64,000 bases of DNA, taken from NCBI GenBank assembly GCA_965218495.1, contig OZ244626.1, positions 4,216,001 to 4,280,000 on the forward strand, given 5' to 3'. This document shows positions 27,596 to 35,009 of this stretch, piece by piece (position 1 is the first letter of the stretch; every line of letters starts with the position of its first letter). Below the pieces are notes generated by a model. The model did not search any database. It was not told the origin of the DNA and worked only from the letters and a program-made list of their open reading frames with translations. Both the position numbers and the translations under genes were made by a program. The DNA is from G965218495 sp965218495. Its GTDB lineage: Bacteria > Bacteroidota > Rhodothermia > Rhodothermales > Bin80.

Positions 27596-28858
27596 CTACT
27601 CCACGTACGTACGAAAGGCCAGTGACGTGTTATGCCCGCCGAAGCCGAATGCATTCGAGATGGCCACGTCGATGGTGCGGTCCTGTGGTGCGTTGAACGT
27701 GTAGTTCAGATCGCATTCCGGGTCCGCGTGCTTGAAGTTGATGGTGGGCGGCACGCGGTTGTGCTTTATGGTCAAGATCGTGGCGATGGCTTCCACCGCG
27801 CCTGCAGCACCGAGCAGGTGCCCGGTCATACTCTTGGTTGAAGAGACATGCATCGCATAAGCATGTTCTCCGAATACCTGCTTGATGGCCTTGGTTTCGG
27901 CAGTGTCACCCAACGGCGTGGAGGTTCCATGCATGTTGAGGTAGTCTACATCTTCCGGCTGCAGTCCTGCGTCATGCAGCAGGTTGCGCATCGCAATGGC
28001 CGCGCCCGCGCCGCTGGGGTGCGGTGCGGTGATATGGTTGGCGTCGGCGCTCATGCCGATGCCAATGATCTCGGCGTGGATTCGGGCGTCACGTGCCAGT
28101 GCATGTTCGAGCGATTCGACCACCAGGATTCCTGCCCCTTCGCCCAACACGAATCCATCACGTGTCTTGTCAAACGGCCGGCTGGCACCAGCGGGATCGT
28201 CGTTGCGCGTAGAAAGTGCCTTCAGTGCATTGAAGCCGCCGATGCCCATTTCAGACACCGCGGCTTCCGACCCACCGCATATCCCTACGTCTATCATACC
28301 CCGCTGGATCATCATCAGCACATCGCCGATGTTGTTGCTGCCAGTGGCACAGGCAGACACGACGCAATAATTTGGCCCGCGAAACTTGTGCTTTATAGAG
28401 ATGTGGCCACTGACGATGTCTGGGATGAGCATCGGGATAAAAAACGGCGAGAGGCGGCGCGGCCCGCTGTCTCGCAAGACGTTAGCCTGTGTGTTAAAGA
28501 CCTGGATGCCACCGATTCCACTACCGACGATGACGCCGACGCGGTCTTTTGCCGCCTGCGGCATGACGGCCGAGTCCAAGCCGGCATCTTCCAAGGCCTG
28601 CTCTACCGCCACCAGCGAATACTGAGCAAACCGGTCCAGCCGCCGCGCTTCTCGGCGATCAAAGTGGTCGAGCGACCTGTAACCCTTGAGCTCACACGCA
28701 AACTTCGTCGCAAACTCTGACGTGTCGAAATAGGTGATTGGCGCGGCCCCGCTGGTACCCAGCATCATGGCCTCCCAAAGGGCATTGGGCGAGTTGCCCA
28801 GGGGCGTGAGCGCCCCCATGCCCGTAATGACTACCCTACGCGTTCCGCTTTGCATCAT
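27596..28858 (-). CDS. fabF: 3-oxoacyl-[acyl-carrier-protein] synthase II
   Basis: 420 residues, normal for FabF. It condenses malonyl-ACP with acyl-ACP in fatty acid elongation. The catalytic triad is visible: Cys170 in VVSACATGS, His310 in NMHGTSTPLGD, His347 in KSMTGHLLGA. The N-terminus RRVVITGMGALTPLG and C-terminus SNAFGFGGHNTSLAF are characteristic. ATG 28858 is preferred over an upstream TTG (28867). It follows acpP at 73 bp on the same strand, the usual bacterial arrangement, so its ACP substrate is encoded next door. Confidence 0.97.
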   Translation of the reverse strand: MMQSGTRRVVITGMGALTPLGNSPNALWEAMMLGTSGAAPITYFDTSEFATKFACELKGYRSLDHFDRREARRLDRFAQYSLVAVEQALEDAGLDSAVMPQAAKDRVGVIVGSGIGGIQVFNTQANVLRDSGPRRLSPFFIPMLIPDIVSGHISIKHKFRGPNYCVVSACATGSNNIGDVLMMIQRGMIDVGICGGSEAAVSEMGIGGFNALKALSTRNDDPAGASRPFDKTRDGFVLGEGAGILVVESLEHALARDARIHAEIIGIGMSADANHITAPHPSGAGAAIAMRNLLHDAGLQPEDVDYLNMHGTSTPLGDTAETKAIKQVFGEHAYAMHVSSTKSMTGHLLGAAGAVEAIATILTIKHNRVPPTINFKHADPECDLNYTFNAPQDRTIDVAISNAFGFGGHNTSLAFRTYVE

Positions 28859-28931
28859 TCTGGACAAGCCAATGCAACGGGCCAGGATGCTGTGCTATGC
28901 ACAGGCGACTCTGTGCGCAAATTAGCAGCGC

Positions 28932-29180
28932 CTAGGCCGCCTTTCTTATGACGTAGGCTATGGCGTTGCTTACGGTTGCAATTTGGTCGGCATCCTCGTC
29001 TGGAATACTTATGCTAAATTCTTTCTCAAACTCCATGATCAGCTCTACCGTGTCTAGCGAATCGGCACCGAGGTCTTCGGTAAACGAAGCTTCCCGGACG
29101 ATTTCTGATTCCTCGACGCCGAGTTTGTCGGCGATGATAGCCCTGATCTTGGCCTCGACCTGTGTTGCGTTGTTTGCCAT
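28932..29180 (-). CDS. acpP: Acyl carrier protein
   Basis: 82 residues from ATG 29180, highly acidic. The 4'-phosphopantetheine attachment site is Ser41 in LGADSLDTVELIMEFE, and the helix III region reads ISIPDEDADQIATV. It carries growing acyl chains for FabF and the rest of the fatty acid synthase. A longer frame to 29321 adds a Cys/Arg-rich leader foreign to ACPs and is rejected. First gene of the acpP-fabF-amidohydrolase unit. No terminator-like hairpin separates it from fabF. Confidence 0.97.
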   Translation of the reverse strand: MANNATQVEAKIRAIIADKLGVEESEIVREASFTEDLGADSLDTVELIMEFEKEFSISIPDEDADQIATVSNAIAYVIRKAA

Positions 29181-29594
29181 GGGGCGTAAGTGCTTAGCTT
29201 CAGGTAAGTCGGTGCTGGCCGGTTGCACGTCGCAGCAACGCAGCTTCAAGCGCCAAAAAGTACGACATCGGCCTTGGGAATACAAATAGCACGGAGAGCT
29301 GCGCAAGTTTTCACGGCGCATTCGCGCAAATTGCGGCCCGCATCAAGCGCATATGTGACATTGGCTGGCGGGCCGGGACAGTGAATGTGCACTCTGCGCC
29401 AATCTGTATACAGTTGCGCCTGACGGTTTGCGTCAGTGCGACATGGATCGCTGTGAGTCGGAGTTGCGCTCTCGTAACTGTGACATCCGAGCTGAAAACC
29501 CGGCCAGTCCCGGGCTCGCGCCACCTGTACGGCAACTCTTGCTGCAGGCCGCTTTTGCCAGCCGGCACCGGGATCCGGCATAGGGACATTTTTT
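29181..29594. other. Intergenic upstream of acpP
   Basis: About 410 bp that should hold the acpP promoter (minus strand) and ends at a group II intron remnant. No gene recognised. Confidence 0.4.
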
Positions 29595-29665
29595 GGGATA
29601 GAGCAGGACCTCACGACTCCCGCCCTTCCACACCACCGTGCGTACCGGTCCGTACGGCGGTTCAC
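29595..29665 (-). ncRNA. Group II intron 3' end (domains V and VI remnant)
   Basis: Read on the minus strand, GAACCGCCGTAC...GTACGCACGGTGGT folds as a domain V-like hairpin: an eight-pair lower stem ACCGCCGU/ACGGUGGU with G-U pairs, and a GUAC/GUAC upper stem. It is followed by a second hairpin (GGGCGGGA with UCCUGCUC) and an unpaired A in CUAUCCC, the place of the branch-point A in domain VI. It lies directly 3' of a decayed maturase end. The upper stem seems two bases short, so the ribozyme is probably dead. Confidence 0.6.
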
Positions 29666-29970
29666 TGGACGTGAGCGAAGCGTATTGAGAGCCAGGGCCA
29701 CCAGTCCGAGTTCAGTGAAGAGCATATAGGGGGGCGCATAAGGCTTGGCCGCCAGGGAACATGTCCGCTGCCAGCCAGCAAGCTTGGCGGCCGATGAATG
29801 TCGTACATACAACCGGTGTCAGGCACGGTAGCGGCACCATGGTCCACTGGTGCCACTGAATGGCACGCAGCCGGCGACGGATCCAGCCGCCCAGCCTGCA
29901 TGTTGCAGAACTGAACTTTATAGTATTCGAGCCAGCAACTGGCAACTCCAGGCCCGGGAGTTACGTTTGA
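29666..29970 (-). pseudogene. Group II intron maturase, C-terminal remnant
   Basis: Minus-strand frames here encode pieces of the maturase X/DNA-binding end: WLEYYKV near 29930, then in another frame GGWIRRRLRAIQWHQW (about 29850-29890), the signature of group II intron reverse transcriptases. Degenerate sequence follows to the domain V hairpin. Frameshifts separate the pieces and the reverse transcriptase domain is absent. It is an old 5'-truncated copy. Confidence 0.65.
29944..29962. promoter_or_regulatory. Palindromic element upstream of propeller lipoprotein gene
   Basis: AACTCC and GGAGTT arms surround AGGCCCG, followed by ACGTTTGACA. Equivalent elements precede the propeller genes at 33428, 36937 and 38991. 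Here it lies 105 bp before ATG 30067 and touches the end of the intron maturase remnant. Confidence 0.5.
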
Positions 29971-30066
29971 CAACCAGATTTCTGCCGACGGCTAGTAAGT
30001 GGTTACCCAGATTGCCAGATGTGCCCAGGCTCCAGTTGTGACAGCTAAGCTGATAGGAGGCAACAC

Positions 30067-31194
30067 ATGTACACCGATCATGTCCTGAGACCTGCGATCA
30101 TCTTTCTGCTGTGCCTATCCTTGGCGGCTTGCCAGAGGGATGGCGGTGACGCGAGCACCAGTGGTGAAAGCTATCCACAGATAGCTCTCTCCGAGATCTT
30201 CCGCATAGGAGATGAAGCAGCCGGAGACACCGTTGTGTTCGGCGGCATTGATGGCTTGGCTGTCAATGCCGCCGGCCAACTCTTCGTTGGTGACAACTCT
30301 TCCATGGACATCTCGGTGTTGTCCGCGGGAGGCGTCCTGATTGGAACATTTGGCGGTCGTGGCGCAGGCCCTGGCGAATTCAGATACATTGGAGACGTGC
30401 TCGTAGGCCGCAATGACTCGATCTTCGTACTTGATTCCCGTCAGCGCGTACTCTCGGTTTTCGCTCCCGAAACCTGGGTGTTCCAACGCAGCATCAAAGT
30501 CGTGGAAAACGATTCCGTGGGTAGTCCCTCCATCATTGGGATCACGGACATGGGGCTCATTGCCCTGTATCAATTCGATGTCACTCCGGGGAACTTCGAC
30601 GCGGATCGCTTTGCGGTGGCCGCGCAGACGAGTTGGGGTGGCACAATGGTGCGGACCTTGGCGCGCCTGCCTGCTCGGCAGATGCTGTTCGACTCACCGG
30701 GAGGGAGAAGTCTTATTATACACCGCGTCCCCTTTGGTCGCAGGCCGACTTTTAGCTTCAGTCCGAGTGGAAAACTGTTTTCTGGATGGAACGAGACCAT
30801 TGATATCGCGATTACCTCGGTGGACGGAGAGGTGTTGGGATCCATCCAGCGAGCCCATGCTCCCATACCTGTCACGAGCGCAGAGTTGGAGGCGATAACA
30901 AACCCCGATGAGTTTGGTTCGATTCACAAGGTGAGGCCGGCGTACAAGACCTTCGTTGTTGACGACAAGGATCAGGTATGGCTCAAAAGCGAGTTCCAAG
31001 GGGAACCGCCGACCGCAGAGTGGCTGATTCTGGACACTGCCGGAGGGGTGGTGGGCAGGACAGAGCTGCCGGCGAAACTAACGCTGAGGGTCATCCGTTC
31101 TGGCCGTGCTTACGGGTCAATTGAAGCCGAATCCGTACTATTTGACCCCACCCCTGTGATCCCCATGGTTGTGGTGTATTCGGTGGACATGTGA
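30067..31194 (+). CDS. 6-bladed beta-propeller lipoprotein
   Basis: 375 residues. Signal sequence with lipobox (LCLSLAAC, Cys ~20). Propeller body with DGLAVNAAGQLFVGD, GVLIGTFGGRGAGPGEF (near residues 95-110), NDSIFVLDSRQRVLSVF, PFGRRPTFSFSPSGKLFSGW and a C-terminal DDKDQVWL-WLILDTAGGVVGRTELP block. It is most like the protein at 3581-4741 and more distantly related to the tandem set at 35-40 kb. Likely anchored to a membrane facing the periplasm or the outside. Ligand unknown. It is preceded at 105 bp by the palindromic element shared with the tandem set, which suggests shared control. ATG 30067 is well placed. Confidence 0.82.
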   Translation: MYTDHVLRPAIIFLLCLSLAACQRDGGDASTSGESYPQIALSEIFRIGDEAAGDTVVFGGIDGLAVNAAGQLFVGDNSSMDISVLSAGGVLIGTFGGRGAGPGEFRYIGDVLVGRNDSIFVLDSRQRVLSVFAPETWVFQRSIKVVENDSVGSPSIIGITDMGLIALYQFDVTPGNFDADRFAVAAQTSWGGTMVRTLARLPARQMLFDSPGGRSLIIHRVPFGRRPTFSFSPSGKLFSGWNETIDIAITSVDGEVLGSIQRAHAPIPVTSAELEAITNPDEFGSIHKVRPAYKTFVVDDKDQVWLKSEFQGEPPTAEWLILDTAGGVVGRTELPAKLTLRVIRSGRAYGSIEAESVLFDPTPVIPMVVVYSVDM

Positions 31195-31284
31195 TGTCCG
31201 ACCCCATGCGCTACGGTTTATCCTTGCGGGTTGGCGGCGAGGTTTTCGTTGCCGGTGGGGAGGCCCTAAAGGTTAGTGAGACAA

Positions 31285-32880
31285 GTGATTGTCCTAGCTT
31301 TGATAGTAGCAGGTTGTGGTGGTGTGGGAGCCTATGGACAGGTACCGACGCACAGCATCCTGAACAACGGCGTCACGAACCTGCATGCAGAAAAGGACGT
31401 GCTGTGGGTTGGCCCCCACCTAAACGTGACCCGCGACGGCGGCCATTCTTGGCATGTCGCAGACGCCGATTCGCTCGTTGGCCTGCGCAACAGGGTTTAT
31501 TCGATAGATGTTGAAGGAGACATCATCTGGGTGGGTCTTGGAACGACGCGGCGTGTGGGCACGGCCAACGGGAACATGGAGGTACACTTGGCCAGGGGCT
31601 TTCTGTTTTCCGAGGACGGAGGCGATTCGTGGAACTACCGCTCGCCATTGCCACCACAAGACCGCGACCCGACCACAACTGGTATCCTCGACTTACCAGA
31701 GGACACACTCATCACGTACGGAAGCGTCCAGCTCGTTGCTCTGGCTATTACGGTACCCGACCTTAGTCCTCCTTGGGATATCGACTACGATCCCGCAACT
31801 GGCAACGTCTGGGTGGCTAGCCAATTGGCAGGTCTGCGCAGGTCGCGCGACCAAGGGCGGAGTTGGCAGCGAGTCATTCTTCCACCGGATACGACCCGCT
31901 TTCTGTCACCGTCGCTGGGGTACGAATTCCCGTACTTTGTGCAGCCCACGAATGTACCCCGTGAACGGTTCTACGGGCTGAACTTTCAGGTCTTTTCCGT
32001 ACTCGTAGATAAGGCTGGTACCGTATGGACGGGCACTGCCGATGGCATTAATCGCTCAACGGATGGCGGCGACAGTTGGCACCACTATACTGTGGAAAAT
32101 GGCCTGACAGGCAATCATGTCATCTCCATTGAGGAACAGTTGCAGTCCCGCTCCGACCCGGTCATTTGGATTACAACACGTCCCGGACACACGAGACCGG
32201 GAAACGCACAATATGAAAAGCTCTTTGGCGTCGTAGTCACACGAGACAACGGACAGACGTTTGAGCAGGTGCTGGTCGGCGACGCGGTGTGGGATTTTGC
32301 GTTTGACGGTGATCGCGTGTACATCGCAAGCGATGGCGGGCTACGCATCTCCGAAGACAACGGGCGCACGTTTCGCACGGTACGTGACTTCTTTGATCCT
32401 TCGCAGCCGGAGCGCGCCAGGTTGCCCAACACCGCCGCCTACGCGGTCGCAGTAAATCCGTATGGCCTGTGGGTGGGTACCGAGGATGGCCTTTTTCGCA
32501 GCCGGAATGGCGGGGACACATGGCAGCTCTTTCGGACCGATGTGCCGCTGTCCCCCGATGAGAGGGCGTCGCTGGTGCCGGCAGACATGGTGCCGCGCGT
32601 AAAGACGTATGCGTACCCGAATCCGTTTTCACTGAGCGCCGACCGTCTGGTTCGAATACGGTATCAACTCGAAAGTAGCGGCAGCGCGACCGTTCGCATC
32701 TTCGACTTTGCCATGAACTTGGTGCGTACGCTCTCCGCTTCTGCGCAGCAGAGTGGAGAGCACGACATATCTTGGGATGGCATAGATAGTCGGGGTACTC
32801 GGGTAGCAAACGGTTCATACTTCTATGCGATAGAGATAGGCAGAAAAACCGTTTGGGGCAAGATCCTGATCCTGGAGTAA
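31285..32880 (+). CDS. Secreted BNR/Asp-box propeller protein with T9SS/FlgD-like C-terminal domain
   Basis: About 531 residues from GTG 31285 (GTG 31276 also possible), with a signal segment ending in AYGQ. Several Asp-box or sialidase-type turns are visible: SxDxGxxW as TRDGGHSW, SEDGGDSW, SRDQGRSW, STDGGDSW, TRDNGQTF, SEDNGRTF and SRNGGDTW, one per blade, which predicts a photosystem-II-assembly/VPS10-like propeller. The last ~95 residues read AYPNPFSLSADRLVRIRYQL and WDGIDSRGTRVANGSYFYAI, a FlgD-like/T9SS sorting module. No sialidase Arg triad is recognised. It probably binds or reports something at the cell surface. It lies 90 bp downstream of the propeller lipoprotein and may share its transcript. 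Confidence 0.83.
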   Translation: MIVLALIVAGCGGVGAYGQVPTHSILNNGVTNLHAEKDVLWVGPHLNVTRDGGHSWHVADADSLVGLRNRVYSIDVEGDIIWVGLGTTRRVGTANGNMEVHLARGFLFSEDGGDSWNYRSPLPPQDRDPTTTGILDLPEDTLITYGSVQLVALAITVPDLSPPWDIDYDPATGNVWVASQLAGLRRSRDQGRSWQRVILPPDTTRFLSPSLGYEFPYFVQPTNVPRERFYGLNFQVFSVLVDKAGTVWTGTADGINRSTDGGDSWHHYTVENGLTGNHVISIEEQLQSRSDPVIWITTRPGHTRPGNAQYEKLFGVVVTRDNGQTFEQVLVGDAVWDFAFDGDRVYIASDGGLRISEDNGRTFRTVRDFFDPSQPERARLPNTAAYAVAVNPYGLWVGTEDGLFRSRNGGDTWQLFRTDVPLSPDERASLVPADMVPRVKTYAYPNPFSLSADRLVRIRYQLESSGSATVRIFDFAMNLVRTLSASAQQSGEHDISWDGIDSRGTRVANGSYFYAIEIGRKTVWGKILILE

Positions 32881-33285
32881 CCGTGTCATAAGGTAGGAAG
32901 AACGTTGGGATGAACTGTTGTGCTTTGGCGGCTGTAGGTAACAAAGGAATCGACTGCAACCGCGTGCTACGCAATGTCTAGGTGTCTGAGTCGCTTACAC
33001 TTACGCTTTCGGGCGGGCGCAGGATACCGTGCGTGGTTGCAGTGCTTGGGAGCCCTTTTTGTGCGCTGAGAGGTCTCAGGGTAGTAGGCAGGTGGGGGTG
33101 GGTATTCGTGCCACAATCCGTCACCGGGTGCCGGTTTTGGCTTTTGCCCGAGACATTTAAGCGCCGTCGGTGCCAGGGACTCCCTTCGCCACGGTGTTGC
33201 GCATACGCCGTATTTCCGGGGGCGGTGCTGAGTATGCCTTAGGGGTTGGGACAAAAACGCGCAGGATACCCCGCCGGTAGTCGGG
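32881..33285. other. Intergenic; leader shared with downstream array
   Basis: No gene recognised. From about 33243 the sequence resembles 38813 onward (GGGGTTGGG, CCCCGCCGGTAGTCGG), the leader preceding two members of the tandem propeller array. Confidence 0.45.
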
Positions 33286-33304
33286 AACCTCAGGCCCGGG
33301 AGTT
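33286..33304. promoter_or_regulatory. Palindromic element, array copy A
   Basis: AACCTC-AGGCCCG-GGAGTT, an imperfect version of the inverted repeat seen at 29944 and 36795, followed by TTTTGACAATTG. It lies 124 bp before the ATG of the interrupted gene at 33428, the same distance as in copies B and C. Confidence 0.5.
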
Positions 33305-33427
33305 CCTTTTGACAATTGCAGCCAATAGCTGGATGTCCATAGATCCGCAGGATCGGCCCTCCTAACACCGGTTTTGACTGGCGACGCTTGTAGCGCACCA
33401 GCCGTTACTTGGAAATCCCATGAAGTT

Positions 33428-33527
33428 ATGTGCGTTGAGCCTTCCCGAGATTGCATCCAAAAGCCTCGCATAGTGTCGAAACCATTCCGAGCAGTTGCAG
33501 CGGGGCTTCAGCACGCAGGGCCAACAG
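33428..33527 (+). pseudogene. 5' end of propeller lipoprotein gene copy A, cut by IS1111-group element
   Basis: The first 33 codons (MCVEPSRDCIQKPRIVSK...) are the same as the start of intact copy B at 36937. The gene is interrupted inside its signal-peptide region by the element at 33528-35064, and the rest resumes at 35065. Copy B provides the empty site CCAACAGGTTTC (37030-37041). Confidence 0.85.
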
Positions 33528-33533
33528 ATATTA

Positions 33534-33546
33534 TAGAAGGGGCCGG
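33534..33546 (+). repeat. Left subterminal inverted repeat of IS1111-group element
   Basis: Thirteen bases, TAGAAGGGGCCGG, exactly complementary to 35046-35058 and placed symmetrically six bases from the element edge. Confidence 0.85.
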
Positions 33547-33622
33547 AGAGGGGGCACAGGCTATTTTGCCTGTGAGGCGCAGGCGCCTGGACTTCATCCT
33601 TCTCCATAAACCTCACAATCCC

Positions 33623-34765
33623 ATGAATCCCACCATCAGTGCCATCCCTACCCAGAAGCCGGTCTTCGTCGGGCTGGACGTACATAGAGACACGATCGCA
33701 GCGTGCGTATACGATCCGGCTTCGAAGACGGTCTGTCTTGAAGTGGAGCTGCCCAGCGACGACAGGGCCAAGCTGCGTAAGCTTATGGCCCGTATTCGTG
33801 ATTCCTTTGGCGAACCCCGGTGTTGTTACGAAGCGTCCTCGTGTGGCTACACGCTTTATAGAACGCTCACTGACGACGGAGTCTCCTGTGCGGTCATTGC
33901 GCCCTCGTCGGTTCCACGGCGTGCCGGTGATCGTGTCAAGACGGACCGTCGTGACGCAGAAAAGTTGGCCCGGTACTACGCGGCGGGCCTACTGACGGCG
34001 GTTCACGTCCCCGACAAGGCGTTGCTTGCCGCCCGAACGCTGGTGCGCCGCCGGGTTACTCTGGTCGAAGACTTGACCCGCACCAAGCAGCGCTCCGTGC
34101 TCTTGTTGCAAAGCCGCGGGCATGTGTACCGGGCGGGAAAGAACTGGACGCAGAAATTCTGGCGGTGGCTGGAAGGCCTCGCGCTTGACCCCGTTGATGC
34201 GTGTACGCTGCAAAGCTTGTTGAACCAATGCCAGATGCTCGAAGCCCAGATCCGGGAGATAGAGCAACATATCGAAGAAGAGGCACAGAAGGCATGCTAT
34301 CAGCGCACGGTGCAGGTATTGCAAGCCTTCCGTGGCATCGGGCTGTTTACAGCGATGCAGCTGACTTGTGAAATCGGTGACATTCGGCGTTTTGCACACC
34401 CGAAAGCACTGATGGCATACCTGGGATTGGTGCCCTCGGAGCATTCCTCCGGCAACCGCACCCGGCACGGCTCGATTACCAAGGCCGGCAACTCCCATGC
34501 CCGCAAGGCTCTGGTCTCTGCGGCCTGGAAATACACCCACTACCCCCGGCGTAGCCAAGCGCTGCACCAGCGTCAGCGCCACTGCGCTGCGGAAGTGATT
34601 ACCATCAGCTGGAAGGCCCAGCGGAGACTGCACAAACGATACCGCGGCCTGATTCAGCGCAAAGCACCCACGAAAGCCATCGTGGCCCTTGCGCGCGAAC
34701 TCGTGGGCTTTCTCTGGGAAGCCCTGCAGACGGTGCCACCGACACCGGTGGCCCTTGCGGCCTAA
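33623..34765 (+). CDS. IS110-family (IS1111 group) DEDD transposase
   Basis: 380 residues. The RuvC-like DEDD catalytic set is visible: Asp19 (GLDVHRD), Glu70 (CYEAS), Asp108 and Asp111 (KTDRRDAEK). The C-terminal Transposase_20 domain follows, with FRGIGLFTAMQLTCEIGDIRRF and the catalytic serine at 291 in KAGNSHARKAL. A coiled helix (LEAQIREIEQHIEEEAQKA) links the two. The reading frame continues upstream into the interrupted lipoprotein gene, but ATG 33623 begins inside the element and directly precedes the DEDD domain, so it is chosen. These recombinases are guided by an element-encoded RNA. All motifs are intact, so it is probably active. Confidence 0.95.
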   Translation: MNPTISAIPTQKPVFVGLDVHRDTIAACVYDPASKTVCLEVELPSDDRAKLRKLMARIRDSFGEPRCCYEASSCGYTLYRTLTDDGVSCAVIAPSSVPRRAGDRVKTDRRDAEKLARYYAAGLLTAVHVPDKALLAARTLVRRRVTLVEDLTRTKQRSVLLLQSRGHVYRAGKNWTQKFWRWLEGLALDPVDACTLQSLLNQCQMLEAQIREIEQHIEEEAQKACYQRTVQVLQAFRGIGLFTAMQLTCEIGDIRRFAHPKALMAYLGLVPSEHSSGNRTRHGSITKAGNSHARKALVSAAWKYTHYPRRSQALHQRQRHCAAEVITISWKAQRRLHKRYRGLIQRKAPTKAIVALARELVGFLWEALQTVPPTPVALAA

Positions 34766-34797
34766 ACATGTCCGAAACGCTTCCGAGAAAAGCTATG

Positions 34798-34986
34798 GGA
34801 AAAGGGGCCCTGCGCACGGATGGAGAGTCCATGCCGAAACGCTGCGATAGCCCTTGTGGCAAGCTCGCGAAAATAGATTATGGTAGCTCCCGACGAATTC
34901 AATATCAGGCGTTACGGTCGGCATTGCCGACCCAGCACGCGGACACCAGTTTGATAAGCCGTCGAAGATGCTAGGGCCCCTTTTCC
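34798..34986 (+). ncRNA. Candidate seekRNA/bridge RNA of the IS1111-group element
   Basis: The 299 bp between the transposase stop and the right end contain no gene but strong dyads. GGAAAAGGGGCCC at 34798-34810 is exactly complementary to 34974-34986, closing a 189-nt domain. Inside it, 34916-34932 forms a tight hairpin (GGTCGGCA/TGCCGACC). In IS1111-group elements the guide RNA is encoded in this 3' non-coding end. Exact RNA ends are inferred, and the guide loops have not been assigned. Confidence 0.5.
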
Positions 34987-35009
34987 GATAGCCAGCTCAT
35001 GAAGATCAT

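Noticed and set aside
34798..34986. Long-range dyad as a transcription terminator
   Set aside because: The arms are ~160 nt apart and not followed by a T-run; a structured RNA of the IS1111-group element explains it better.
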